Assembly: GCF_003205575.1 (NCBI RefSeq)
Contig: NZ_PYBW01000052.1
Span: forward strand, 436-42,124
Direction of reading: 5' to 3'
Source: Streptomyces tateyamensis
GTDB taxonomy: Bacteria > Actinomycetota > Actinomycetes > Streptomycetales > Streptomycetaceae
Length of the DNA: 41,689 bases
In this document: one piece after another, positions 8,146 through 16,838 of the stretch
Numbering within the stretch: position 1 is the first letter of the stretch
How the letters are laid out: each line of letters opens with the position of its first letter
The notes under the pieces: model-generated
Seen by the model: only the letters and a program-made list of their open reading frames with translations
Database searches by the model: none
What the model was told of the DNA's origin: nothing
Made by a program: the position numbers and the translations under genes

Positions 8146-10128
8146 GTGCCCGCCAAGTACCACCTGCGCTTCCAGCTCCACCCCGGAGCCGAGGCCGCGA
8201 GGCAGGCGGGCGAACTCGCCAAGTTCTGCGGGGGGTCGGGCGTCGAGGAGGTCGTGCTGCTGCTCGGGGCCGAGGAGCTGTACGAGGGCCACCCGGACGG
8301 GGAGCAGCTCTTCGAGGTGGCCGCCACCGCCACCGCGGTGCTGCGCGAGGCGGGACTGGGCGTCAGCCTCAACCCCTGGGTCACCGCCGGGCACGCCGAC
8401 CGGGGCCGCGTCGACCGGCTCGGGTTCGCGCCGATGGTCGACCCGCGCGGCCGCGCGGCCGCCGCCCAGGCCTCCTTCGCCTGCCCGCGCTGGCGCACGT
8501 GGCTGGTCGGCCAGTACGCCCGGTACGCCGAGCTGGACCTGCGGGTGCTCTGGCTGGAGGACGACTTCCGCTACCACAACCACGCCCCGCTGCACTGGGG
8601 CGGCGGCTTCGAACCGCTGATGCTGGAGCGGTTCTCGGCCCGGGTCGGCCGGCCGGTGGACCGCGAGCGCCTGGTCGCCGCCGTCACCTCGCCCGGCGAG
8701 CCGCACCCCTGGCGCGCGCTGCTGCAACAGGTTTGGCGCACCGCGCAGTTGGAGGTGGCTACCGCGGTCGCCCGGGGGGTGGCCGAGCGTTCCGGCGGTC
8801 GGGTGCAGCTGGGGCTGATGAGCTCCGAGCTCGGCGTGCACGCGACCGAGGGCCGGGACTGGCCGGCCCTGTTCCAGGCGCTGAGCATCGGCGGGCGGGT
8901 CGCCCACCGGCCGCACTTCGCCCGGTACAGCGACGCACCGGGGCGCGAACTCAGCTTCTCTGTCTGGATGCTGGAGGCGCAGCGGGCGCTGCGCCCGGCC
9001 GGGGCGAGCAGCGAGCCCGAGATCGAGAACTGGCCGCACACCACCTGGTCCAAGTCCGACACGCAGACCTGGTCCGAGCTGGTGGCCGCCCAACTCGCCG
9101 GCTCCGACGCGATGTTCCTCAACCTGCACCCGATGCAGTCCGGGCGGGCGCTGCGCTTCCCGAAGGTCGCGCAGCTGCTGCGGCGCTCGCGCCCGGCGCT
9201 GGACTGGGTGGCTGCGGCGCGCCCGGCCGGTGCCCGGAGCCTCGGCGTGGCGCTGCCGGTGCCGGCCCAGCCCGCGGCGCAGGTGCGCACCCGGGTCGGC
9301 GGCGAACTCGCCGAACTCGCGGTCGACGCACAGGGCGCCGCCGATTACCTGTTGCGCTACGGGGTTCCGGTCACCGCCGAGGCGGCGCCGGTTGCCGCCG
9401 TCTTCGGTCAGCTTGCCTGGTCTCTGGGCGACTTCGAGATCGAGCAGCTGCTCACCGGCGGCCTGCTGGTGGACGGCACGGCGGCCGAGATCCTGAGCCG
9501 GCGCGGCTTCGGCCCGCTGCTCGGACTGCGCGCGGTCGACCTGGTCGACCGCGCGACGCCGGACCGGGCCGGGCCGTACGCGATGGAGCGGGTGGTCCGG
9601 GAGGGTCAGGAGGAGGCCTATCTGAGCGTCAACGTGCAGCCCGCGCTGGCCAGGCTGACCCCGGTGGCCGAGGCCGAGGTGTGGACCGAGATCCTGACGG
9701 CAGGGCAGCAGATCTGGGGCCCGGGCCGGTTCGTCCACCGCAACCGACTCGGCGGCCGGGTGGCCGTGCTGGCCGCCACCGACGTGGCACTGCTGCCGTT
9801 CGACGAGGACGGGCGGGCGCTGCTGCACGCGGCGGTCCGCTTCCTGGAGGGCACGGCGCCCGCGCTGCCGCTGGTCAGCGGCGGCCCGCACCTGATCCCG
9901 CAGCTCTGGGAGGCCGAGGGCCGGCTGCTGCTGGCGATCGCCAACGGCAGCGCCGACCCGGCCCGCCCGCAGCTCCACCTCCCGAGCGGGGCAGCGCAGT
10001 TCACCGTTGCCACGCTGCTCGCCCCGCTCACCCCACCGACTCCGGCCCGTCTCACCGCGCAGACCGACGGACCGAGCCTCGACCAGGACCTGCCGCACCG
10101 CGGCTGGCTGGTCGTGGAATCGCACTGA
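8146..10128 (+). CDS. Putative TIM-barrel glycoside hydrolase-like enzyme of unassigned family
   Basis: The product has 660 residues with no signal peptide, so it is cytoplasmic. GTG 8146 is chosen because GAGGAG ends 7 nt upstream; GTG 8131 would overlap the permease stop but lacks a ribosome site. The first about 380 residues look like a (beta/alpha)8 barrel. A conserved-looking acidic strand end WLEDDFRYHNH (136-146) is followed by LGLMSSELGVHATEGRDW and EPEIENWPHTTWSKSD, with Glu290/292/294. This pattern of an acidic pair on one strand and Glu on a later strand recalls clan GH-A/GH42-type retaining glycosidases. I cannot assign a named family. The C-terminal about 280 residues resemble accessory beta domains. 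Its place behind the permeases suggests cleavage of the imported oligosaccharide. Confidence 0.7.
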   Translation: MPAKYHLRFQLHPGAEAARQAGELAKFCGGSGVEEVVLLLGAEELYEGHPDGEQLFEVAATATAVLREAGLGVSLNPWVTAGHADRGRVDRLGFAPMVDPRGRAAAAQASFACPRWRTWLVGQYARYAELDLRVLWLEDDFRYHNHAPLHWGGGFEPLMLERFSARVGRPVDRERLVAAVTSPGEPHPWRALLQQVWRTAQLEVATAVARGVAERSGGRVQLGLMSSELGVHATEGRDWPALFQALSIGGRVAHRPHFARYSDAPGRELSFSVWMLEAQRALRPAGASSEPEIENWPHTTWSKSDTQTWSELVAAQLAGSDAMFLNLHPMQSGRALRFPKVAQLLRRSRPALDWVAAARPAGARSLGVALPVPAQPAAQVRTRVGGELAELAVDAQGAADYLLRYGVPVTAEAAPVAAVFGQLAWSLGDFEIEQLLTGGLLVDGTAAEILSRRGFGPLLGLRAVDLVDRATPDRAGPYAMERVVREGQEEAYLSVNVQPALARLTPVAEAEVWTEILTAGQQIWGPGRFVHRNRLGGRVAVLAATDVALLPFDEDGRALLHAAVRFLEGTAPALPLVSGGPHLIPQLWEAEGRLLLAIANGSADPARPQLHLPSGAAQFTVATLLAPLTPPTPARLTAQTDGPSLDQDLPHRGWLVVESH

Positions 10129-10155
10129 CTCCCCACCCCCGACCGAGGAGAATCC

Positions 10156-12615
10156 GTGTTCCCCCCAACACGCGCGGCCCTGCTCGCCAGCCTCACCACC
10201 GCAGCCCTGCTCACCCTCGCCGTGCCCGCGACCACCACCCCCGCGGTGGCCGCCACCGGCAGCGGCTACACCGTCAGCGTCTCGGCGCCCACGGCGTTCG
10301 GCAACATCACCGACAGCCCGGCCGCCCCCTACCTCGACAAGGACGGCACCTTCCACTACCAGGAGTCCGCCGCGCTGTACGGCGCCAGCGACACCCGGAA
10401 CTGGAGCTTCTACACCGGCACCGACTTCGACACGGCCACCGCCGACAGCGCGCTGGACAACGCCGTCAACCCGGCCAACTCCAGCGACCGGAACAACGAC
10501 ACCACCTGGCGCTGCAACAACAGCCCCACTGGCCTGGGCGCCAGTTACGCGACCGGCAACTCCAGCTACGCCCAGAAGAACTACTGCGACCTGGTCGGCA
10601 CCTGGGTCGACCCGGACACCGGCAACTGGTACGGGCTGGTGCACAACGAGTTCACCCCGTCCCCGTTCGGCGACGGCCTGCACTACGACGCGATCGACTA
10701 CGCCGAGTCCACCGACCAGGGCCACACCTGGACCGTCAAGGACCACGCGATCACCTCGCCGTACAGCACCACCCGCGGCGACAGCACCCAGTTCCCCGGC
10801 CAGACCTACTACTACGGCGACGGCGACCAGCGCCTCTACGTGGACACCGCCTCCGGCTACTTCTACGTCTTCTACGGCTCCCGGGTGATCGACAAGTCCG
10901 GCGGCTGGAAGGCCTTCTACGAGCACGCGGCGCGCGCCCCGATCTCGGCCAAGATGGCGCCCAGCTCCTGGCAGAAGTGGTACAACGGCTCCTGGTCGCA
11001 GCCGGGCCAGGGCGGCCAGGAGAGCAACCTGGTCCCGGTGGACGCCACCAACAGCACCGGGTACACGCCGCCCTCGGCCGAGTACGACCCGGCCACCAGC
11101 GGCACCGCCGAGCAGCAGATCGCGGCCGGGCAGATGCCGGCCACCTCGCCGCTGTTCGTGATGGACGTGACCTACGACGCCTACCTCGGCCTGTACATCG
11201 GCGAGCCGCAGGCGGTGGACCAGAGCGGCAACGCGCCGCAGCAGTACTACGCCACCAGCGACCTGTCCTCGCAGAAGTGGTTCCTGCTGGGCGACAGCGG
11301 CAGCTACCACACCGCCTCCTGGTACCGCTGGTTCCTGGACGGGGCGAGCCGGACCACCAACGGCGTGGTGGGCAAGAGCTTCCGCTCGTACTGCGCGTGG
11401 TCCTGCGCCGCGGGCTCGAACGGACAGTACGTCAACCTGACCCTGGACGGACCGAACCCGGCCGCGCCGGTGGACACCGCCAAGACCTACCGGATCGCCA
11501 GCGGGGCGGGCCGCACGCTGGCCCAGGTCTCCGGCGGCTCGGCGACCACCTCGGTGGCCGCGCCGACCGGCTCGACCCTGGAGGAGTGGAACTTCGCCTC
11601 GCGCGGGGACGGCTCCTACACCATCGCCAACGCGTCCACCGGCCAGCTGCTCGGCGTGAGCACCGCAGGTACGGCGGGCCGCGCCTGGGGTGCGCAGCCG
11701 GTCGCGTCCACGGCGGGCAGCGGCGGCCCGACGGTGGGTCAGCAGTGGTTCGTGCTGACCGGCTCCGGCGGCGCGGTGCACCTGGTGAACCGCTACAGCG
11801 GCCTGGTGCTGGCGCTGTCGGCCACCTCCTCGCGGGCCGCGGAGACCACCCCGGTGCGCAACTGGACCGACACCAGCGGCAGCACGGTCGGCGGCGGGCG
11901 CACCGGCGCCGAGCAGACGCTGAGCCTGACCGCGGTGGGCAGTGCGGCCGAGACGGTGACGGTGGCCAACCCCGGCAACCAGTCGAGCGCGGTCGGCGCG
12001 GCGGTATCGCTCCAGCTGGCCGGGACCGACTCCGCGGGCAAGCCGCTCAGCTGGAGTGCGAGCGGGCTGCCCGCCGGACTGTCCGTCAGTACCGGCGGCC
12101 TGGTCACCGGCACCCCGAGGACGGGCGGCAGCAGCACGGTGACGGTCACCGCCTCCTCGGGGACGGCGAGCGGCTCCACCAGCTTCAGCTGGGCGGTCAC
12201 CCCGGTGCTGGCGGGCGCGCACACGCTGACCGCGAGCGGCAAGGCGCTGGACGACCCGAACCACTCGACCGGTGCGGGCACCCAGCTGGTCACCTGGACC
12301 CCGAACGGCGGCAGCAACCAGTCCTGGACCTTCACCCAGCAGGCCGACGGCTCGTACCAGGTCACCAACGGCCAGTCGAAGCTCTGCATGGACGTCAGCG
12401 GCGGCTCCACGGCAGCCGGGGCGCAGGTGATCCAGTGGACCTGCACCGGCGGCACCAACCAGCGCTGGACCGTGACCCCGGTGGCCGGGGGCGGGTACAC
12501 CGTCGCCTCGCAGAAGAGCGGGCTGCTGCTGACCACGGCGAGCAGCACGGACGGCGCGCTGGTCACCCAGCAGCCGGACACCGGGTCGGCGCTGCAGCAC
12601 TGGACGATCGGCTGA
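10156..12615 (+). CDS. Secreted beta-propeller protein with ricin-type (CBM13) and Ig-like domains
   Basis: The product has 819 residues and starts at GTG 10156 behind GAGGAG. A signal peptide (about 1-33, cleavage near AVA/ATG) leads to a catalytic-looking region (about 36-440). This region has an Asp-box STDQGHTW, as in sialidase-type beta-propellers, and many aromatic residues. Then come a degenerate ricin-type region (about 445-590, QQW), a putative Ig domain (about 595-685, LPAGLSVSTGGLVTGTP) and a ricin B/CBM13 trefoil (about 686-818) with QSW, QRW and QHW repeats. It probably binds and cuts an extracellular glycan whose fragments feed the importer encoded upstream. The exact hydrolase family is not recognised. 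A 13-bp hairpin terminator follows. Confidence 0.8.
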   Translation: MFPPTRAALLASLTTAALLTLAVPATTTPAVAATGSGYTVSVSAPTAFGNITDSPAAPYLDKDGTFHYQESAALYGASDTRNWSFYTGTDFDTATADSALDNAVNPANSSDRNNDTTWRCNNSPTGLGASYATGNSSYAQKNYCDLVGTWVDPDTGNWYGLVHNEFTPSPFGDGLHYDAIDYAESTDQGHTWTVKDHAITSPYSTTRGDSTQFPGQTYYYGDGDQRLYVDTASGYFYVFYGSRVIDKSGGWKAFYEHAARAPISAKMAPSSWQKWYNGSWSQPGQGGQESNLVPVDATNSTGYTPPSAEYDPATSGTAEQQIAAGQMPATSPLFVMDVTYDAYLGLYIGEPQAVDQSGNAPQQYYATSDLSSQKWFLLGDSGSYHTASWYRWFLDGASRTTNGVVGKSFRSYCAWSCAAGSNGQYVNLTLDGPNPAAPVDTAKTYRIASGAGRTLAQVSGGSATTSVAAPTGSTLEEWNFASRGDGSYTIANASTGQLLGVSTAGTAGRAWGAQPVASTAGSGGPTVGQQWFVLTGSGGAVHLVNRYSGLVLALSATSSRAAETTPVRNWTDTSGSTVGGGRTGAEQTLSLTAVGSAAETVTVANPGNQSSAVGAAVSLQLAGTDSAGKPLSWSASGLPAGLSVSTGGLVTGTPRTGGSSTVTVTASSGTASGSTSFSWAVTPVLAGAHTLTASGKALDDPNHSTGAGTQLVTWTPNGGSNQSWTFTQQADGSYQVTNGQSKLCMDVSGGSTAAGAQVIQWTCTGGTNQRWTVTPVAGGGYTVASQKSGLLLTTASSTDGALVTQQPDTGSALQHWTIG

Positions 12616-12646
12616 GCCGACGTCAGCTGAGCTGATCCGACAGGCC

Positions 12647-12685
12647 CCGGTGGGTCCCCAGGCGCGCGGTCCGGGGGCCCACCGG
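12647..12685 (+). terminator. Terminator of the locus 1 operon
   Basis: CCGGTGGGTCCCC (12647-12659) pairs with GGGGGCCCACCGG (12673-12685) through a 13-nt loop. The stem is 13 bp with a single G-T pair and is followed by TCTCTTTCCCC. It ends the operon that began at 4945. Confidence 0.8.
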
Positions 12686-12784
12686 TCTCTTTCCCCGCAC
12701 AACTGAGTACCCGTACTCGGGTGCGGCGGCCTGCGGGTGCGGGAGGATGGGAGCGTTTCAAGGGTCACGTGGGAGGGGTGTGCG

Positions 12785-13432
12785 GTGCTGGGTCGGGTGG
12801 CGGCGATGGTGGTTCCGGTGTGCGGGCGGCTCGGGGTGAGCACGGCCGCGCCGATCGGGGCGAGCGAGGGGGCGATCGTCGCGGCGAACCACACCTCGCT
12901 GGCCGACCCGGCGATCGTGCTGGCCGCACTGCACCGGCTCGGGGTCCGGCCGGCCGTGCTGGCGACCGCCGGGCTGTGGCGGATACCCGTGCTGCGCACC
13001 GCACTCGAGCGGGAGGGCTGCATCCCGGTGCGGCGCGGCACCGCCCGCGCGGCCGAGTCGCTGGAGGCGGCCGCGGCGGCGCTGCGGGAGGGGCGGACCG
13101 TGCTGATCTACGCCGAGGGCGGGCTGCCGCGCCGGCGGGACTCGGGGGAGCGCGCGCCGGGGGAGTTCCGCAGCGGGCTGGCCCGGCTGGCGCTGGCCAC
13201 GGGAGCGCCGGTGCTGCCGCTCGGTCAGGCGGGGGCGCGCCGGTTGAGTTCGGGAAGCGGGACCAAGCAGCTGGCCGGCGTGTTGACCGCGCCGCTGCGC
13301 CGGCCCGACTACCACGTGCACCTGGGAGCCCCGGTGCAGGTGGACGGGGAGCTGGCGGCGGTCCGGGAGCAGGTGCGGGCGGCGGTCACGGGGGCCTGGC
13401 AGGAGGCGGTCCGGCGGCGCGGGCTGGGGTGA
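12785..13432 (+). CDS. PlsC-like 1-acyl-sn-glycerol-3-phosphate acyltransferase family protein
   Basis: The product has 215 residues. GTG 12785 is chosen because GGAGGGG lies 6 nt upstream; the frame is open 16 codons further up. The acyltransferase signature HX4D is present as NHTSLAD (His36, Asp41). The second block appears as LIYAEGGLPRR, a variant of the usual FPEGTR. The family moves an acyl chain from acyl-CoA or acyl-ACP onto lysophospholipids or related alcohols at the membrane. It is shorter than housekeeping PlsC and has no obvious membrane span, so an acceptor other than lysophosphatidate is possible. It stands alone, after the locus 1 terminator. Confidence 0.88.
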   Translation: MLGRVAAMVVPVCGRLGVSTAAPIGASEGAIVAANHTSLADPAIVLAALHRLGVRPAVLATAGLWRIPVLRTALEREGCIPVRRGTARAAESLEAAAAALREGRTVLIYAEGGLPRRRDSGERAPGEFRSGLARLALATGAPVLPLGQAGARRLSSGSGTKQLAGVLTAPLRRPDYHVHLGAPVQVDGELAAVREQVRAAVTGAWQEAVRRRGLG

Positions 13433-13537
13433 CCGGCAGACGATCGGCGCAGATCCGAACTGGTGTGTACAGCAAGCGGATTGAGCCTTCATTCGCCCGG
13501 GTACAGGCGACCCGACAGCGGAGAAGGGGAGTGCGCG

Positions 13538-14368
13538 ATGACGCGTCGTTGGCTGGTCACAGGTGGTTCTGCCGGGCTCGGACTAGCCCTGGTGCGCGCC
13601 GTGCTGGCGGCCGGTGAGCAGGTGGTCGCGACCGGGCGCCGGCTCGGTGAGCTGGAGGCCCTGACCGCCGAGTACCCCGACCAGCTGCTCCCGTTCCGGA
13701 TGGAGGCCCTCAGCGCCGCCGACTGCACCGCCGCCGTGCAGGCCTGCACCGACCGGTTCGGCGGCCTGGACGTACTGGTGAACAACGCCGGGGCCGGCAT
13801 CTACGGCGCTGTCGAGGAGGTCTCGGACGAGGAACTGCGCGGCCAGCTGGAGCTGTTGGCCATCACCCCGTGGCGGCTGGCCCGGCTGGCGCTGCCGCTG
13901 ATGCGGGCCCAGGGCTCCGGACACATCGTCAACGTCTCCTCGCTGGCCGGCCGGATCGGGTTCACCGGGCTCGGCGCCTACGTGGCGGGCAAGTACGCGC
14001 TGGAGGGGATGAGCGCGACGCTGGCCGCCGAGGTCGCTCCGTTCGGGATCCGGGTCACCGTGGTCGAGCCGGGCGGCTTCGCCACCGGATACGGAACCGC
14101 GATGCAGGAGACCGCCCAGCAACTCCCGGAGTACCGCGAGGCGCTGGCCCCGATGCGGGCCGGCCTGCGGGGCATGGCAGCGCTGCCCGGCATCAATCAG
14201 CCCGAGGAGTTCGCCCGGGTGGTGCTGCGCGCGGTCGGCGCCGAGCAGGGCCCGCTGCGGCTGCCGGCCGGTCCCGACGCCTTCGGCTTCCTCACCGCGG
14301 TCCTGGAGGCCGACCGCGCCGAACTGGCGGCGGCCCAGGCGCTCGCCGAACAGCCCGCCGGGGCCTGA
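13538..14368 (+). CDS. SDR family oxidoreductase
   Basis: The product has 276 residues and starts at ATG 13538 with AGAAGGGGA upstream. It is a classical SDR: cofactor motif TGGSAGLG, a basic residue pattern ATGRR after strand 2 suggesting NADP(H), NNAG, VNVSS, catalytic YVAGK, and PGGFATGY after the active site. The reaction is oxidation or reduction of an unknown alcohol/ketone. It is followed after 252 bp by a flavin monooxygenase on the same strand, so the two could work together, but the gap argues for separate promoters. That gap contains short open frames on both strands that I do not accept as genes. Confidence 0.9.
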   Translation: MTRRWLVTGGSAGLGLALVRAVLAAGEQVVATGRRLGELEALTAEYPDQLLPFRMEALSAADCTAAVQACTDRFGGLDVLVNNAGAGIYGAVEEVSDEELRGQLELLAITPWRLARLALPLMRAQGSGHIVNVSSLAGRIGFTGLGAYVAGKYALEGMSATLAAEVAPFGIRVTVVEPGGFATGYGTAMQETAQQLPEYREALAPMRAGLRGMAALPGINQPEEFARVVLRAVGAEQGPLRLPAGPDAFGFLTAVLEADRAELAAAQALAEQPAGA

Positions 14369-14620
14369 CGAAGGGTCGGAAGCGCACCGCTCAGGACGGC
14401 ACCGAGTCCTCGGGCACACAGCCGTACGTCGGCCCGTCGTCACCGTTGCTGTCCCTCGCGGCAGGCGGTGACGGTGGCGCCTCCCCGGTGCCGCAGGTGG
14501 CCGCACCAGCTGTCGAACAGCCTGACACGGACGGGTGACACACCGGCTCGTCGGCGCCCCGGCACGCCCCGATCACTGCTAGCTTCTGAGGCCCTGTCAT
14601 CCGAGGCGAGCTGGGGAAAC

Positions 14621-15805
14621 ATGCGGATCACTTGCGTCGGCGGCGGTCCGGCCGGCCTCTACTTCGCCGTCCTGATGAAGCTGCGCGACCCGGGCCACCA
14701 GGTCACCGTGCTGGAGCGGGACGCCGCCGGGTCGACCTACGGCTGGGGCGTGACCTACTGGGCCGGCCTGCTGGAGCGGTGCCTGGCCGCGGACCGGGTC
14801 AGCGCGCAGGCGATCCGGGCGTCCTCGGTGAGCTGGCAGCAGGGCGTGGCCCACGTCGGCGGCGAGCAGGTGGTCCGCAGCAGCGACGAGGGGTTCGGGA
14901 TCGGGCGCCACCGGTTGCTGGAGCTGCTGGCGGCGCGGGCCCAGGAGCTCGGGGTCCGGATCGAGTACCGGCACGAGGTGCGCGGGCGCGAGCAACTGGG
15001 TCCGACCGACCTGGTGGTGGCGGCCGACGGGGTCAACAGCGTGCTGCGCGATGCGCGCTTCGGTCCCACCGTCACGTACGGGCGCAACCGGTACGTGTGG
15101 CTCGGCACCCCCCAGGTCTTCACCGCCTTCACCTTCGCCTTCGTGAAGACCTCCCACGGCTACCTGTGGTGCTACGGCTACCCGTTCGACGCCGGCACCA
15201 GCACCTGCGTCATCGAGTGCGCCGAGGCGACCTGGCACGGGCTGGAGCTGGACCGGCTCGGCGAGGACGAACTGCTGGCGCGGCTGGGCGCGATGTTCGC
15301 CGAGGCGCTCGGCGGCCGGCCACTGCTCGCCGGGGTCGGCGGCGCCCGATGGCAGACCTTCCGCACCGTCACCAATCAGCGCTGGTCGGACGGGAAGGTG
15401 GTGCTGCTGGGCGATGCGGCGCACACCACGCACTACTCGATCGGGGCCGGCACCAGCCTTGCGCTGGAGGACGCCCTGGCCCTGGCGGATGCCCTGGGCC
15501 GGCCGGGCCTGGCGCTGCCCGAGGCCCTGGCGGCCTACGAGCGCGAGCGGCGGCAGGCGCTGCTGGCCACCCAGAGCGCTGCCCGGTACAGCGCCCGGTG
15601 GTACGAGGAGCTCACCCGCTACCTGGAGCTGAAGCCCGAGCAGTTCTTCGCCCTACTGGGCCAGCGGCACTCGCCGCTGCTGCCGCATGTGCCGCCGCAG
15701 CTGTACTACTGGGCCAACCGCGCGGTCGAGGAGTCGCCGGGCCTGCGCCGGCTGCGCGGTCAGATCGGCCGCCGGGTCGCCCGCACACTGCACCGGCGCG
15801 GGTGA
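14621..15805 (+). CDS. FAD-dependent monooxygenase, VioD / aminobenzoyl-CoA monooxygenase-like
   Basis: The product has 394 residues and starts at ATG 14621. Features of group A flavin monooxygenases are present: GGGPAG (7-12) for the ADP part of FAD, the middle motif DLVVAADGVNS, and GDAAH with Gly264-Asp265 contacting FAD. The early segment STYGWGVTYW closely recalls the GWGV motif of VioD (tryptophan hydroxylation in violacein synthesis) and of the N-terminal half of salicylyl-CoA and anthraniloyl-CoA monooxygenases. It probably hydroxylates an aromatic or indole compound, using NAD(P)H and O2. It has no partner genes nearby apart from the SDR upstream. Its last codons merge into a decayed 32-bp tandem repeat. 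Confidence 0.85.
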   Translation: MRITCVGGGPAGLYFAVLMKLRDPGHQVTVLERDAAGSTYGWGVTYWAGLLERCLAADRVSAQAIRASSVSWQQGVAHVGGEQVVRSSDEGFGIGRHRLLELLAARAQELGVRIEYRHEVRGREQLGPTDLVVAADGVNSVLRDARFGPTVTYGRNRYVWLGTPQVFTAFTFAFVKTSHGYLWCYGYPFDAGTSTCVIECAEATWHGLELDRLGEDELLARLGAMFAEALGGRPLLAGVGGARWQTFRTVTNQRWSDGKVVLLGDAAHTTHYSIGAGTSLALEDALALADALGRPGLALPEALAAYERERRQALLATQSAARYSARWYEELTRYLELKPEQFFALLGQRHSPLLPHVPPQLYYWANRAVEESPGLRRLRGQIGRRVARTLHRRG

Positions 15806-15865
15806 GGTCGGCCCGCACGCCGCACCTGCGCACGTGAGGCGGGCTCGCACGCTGCACCTGCGCAC
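15770..15865. repeat. 32-bp tandem repeat overlapping the monooxygenase 3' end
   Basis: Two units, 15802-15833 and 15834-15865, match at 28 of 32 positions; each begins GTGAGG and ends GCACCTGCGCAC. The 32 bp before them (15770-15801), inside the coding sequence, match at about 20 of 32 positions. Another GTGAGG begins at 15866, where the repeat fades. The array lies between two convergent genes. Confidence 0.75.
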
Positions 15866-15926
15866 GTGAGGCCCGGCGCGTCACTGCGCCCGGCTGCGCC
15901 GCACCGGTGAGGGTGCAGCCCCGGCC

Positions 15927-16832
15927 TCACCCCCGCTGCGGGCCCGGCCGGCGGTCGGCGACGAGCTCGGCCAGCTGCCGGGCGGCCTCGGTCGGGTTGG
16001 CGGGGTGGATCAGCTCCGTGCGGTGGACCAGGCGGGGCTGGGTGAGCGGGACGGCCGCCACCCCGGGCAGGGCAGCGGCCAGCGGCATCGGCAGCACTGC
16101 CAGGCCGTGACCGGCGGCGGCCAGCGCGGCGAGTCCGTGCAGGTCGGTGCCGCGGTGCCGGATCCGGGCGCGGAAGCCGTCGGCGCGACAGACCGCGCGC
16201 AGGCGGTCGAGCGGGATCGCGGTGTCCGGGGCATCGATCCAGTGGGCCTGGGTCAGGTCGGTCAGCCGTACCGAGCCGCGCCGGGCCAGCGGGTGGCCGT
16301 CCGGGAAGAGCACGGCCAGCTCCTGCTCGGCCGCGGCGAGGGTGGTGGTGGGGCCGAGGTCCGGCAGCGGGAGCGGGTCGCTGGGGGCGGTGGCGCCGTC
16401 GACCAGGCCGAGGTCGGCGCGCCCGGTGAGCACCTCCTCGATCACCGCTTCGCGACCCAGCACCCGCACCTCGAGCTCCAGCGGGTGGGCCGCGTGATGG
16501 AGGCGTTCCAGTGCCTGCGCGACTGCCGGGCCGAACGCGGCGGGCGTGTGGGCGACGGTCAGCCGGCTGGGCCGGGTGTCGTGCAGGCGGGCGAGGTCGG
16601 CGCGGGCCGCGTCCAGGCGCAGCAGCAGGCCGGGTGCGTGCTCCATCAGCCGGGTGCCGGCCGCCGTCGCGGTCACCGGTCGGCGCTCGACCAGCCGGGT
16701 GCCCAGGTCGGCCTCCAGCGCGGCGATGTGCTGCGAGACGGCCGACTGGGTGTAGCCGAGCACCGAGGCGGCGGTGGAGAACGAGCGGTGCTCGAGGACC
16801 GCGACGAAGGTGCGCAGGAGGTGCGGATCCAT
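15927..16832 (-). CDS. LysR-family transcriptional regulator
   Basis: The product has 301 residues. The N-terminal winged helix is canonical (LLRTFVAVLEHRSFSTAA, then GYTQSAVSQHIAALEADLGT, residues about 5-45). It is followed by the two-lobed co-inducer domain (about 88-290). Such proteins usually activate a divergent operon in response to a small ligand and repress themselves. The divergent operon here begins at 16919 with a CTP-synthase-glutaminase-like gene. The 86-bp gap contains a GCAT-N11-ATGC element, the standard LysR box. The start ATG at 16832 gives a full DNA-binding domain. Confidence 0.95.
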   Translation of the reverse strand: MDPHLLRTFVAVLEHRSFSTAASVLGYTQSAVSQHIAALEADLGTRLVERRPVTATAAGTRLMEHAPGLLLRLDAARADLARLHDTRPSRLTVAHTPAAFGPAVAQALERLHHAAHPLELEVRVLGREAVIEEVLTGRADLGLVDGATAPSDPLPLPDLGPTTTLAAAEQELAVLFPDGHPLARRGSVRLTDLTQAHWIDAPDTAIPLDRLRAVCRADGFRARIRHRGTDLHGLAALAAAGHGLAVLPMPLAAALPGVAAVPLTQPRLVHRTELIHPANPTEAARQLAELVADRRPGPQRG

Positions 16833-16838
16833 GCGGAC

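Noticed and set aside
7918..13041. A minus-strand open frame of about 1700 codons opposite locus 1
   Set aside because: It mirrors the codon bias of the well-supported plus-strand genes, is rich in Arg/Gly/Ala/Val/Gln without any domain, and crosses several real gene boundaries. It is a GC-driven shadow.
14391..14600. A minus-strand 69-codon frame with five Cys in its central part, considered as a peptide natural-product precursor
   Set aside because: There is no ribosome site before its ATG, no modifying enzyme of lanthipeptide or lasso type nearby, and it lies over the probable promoter of the monooxygenase.
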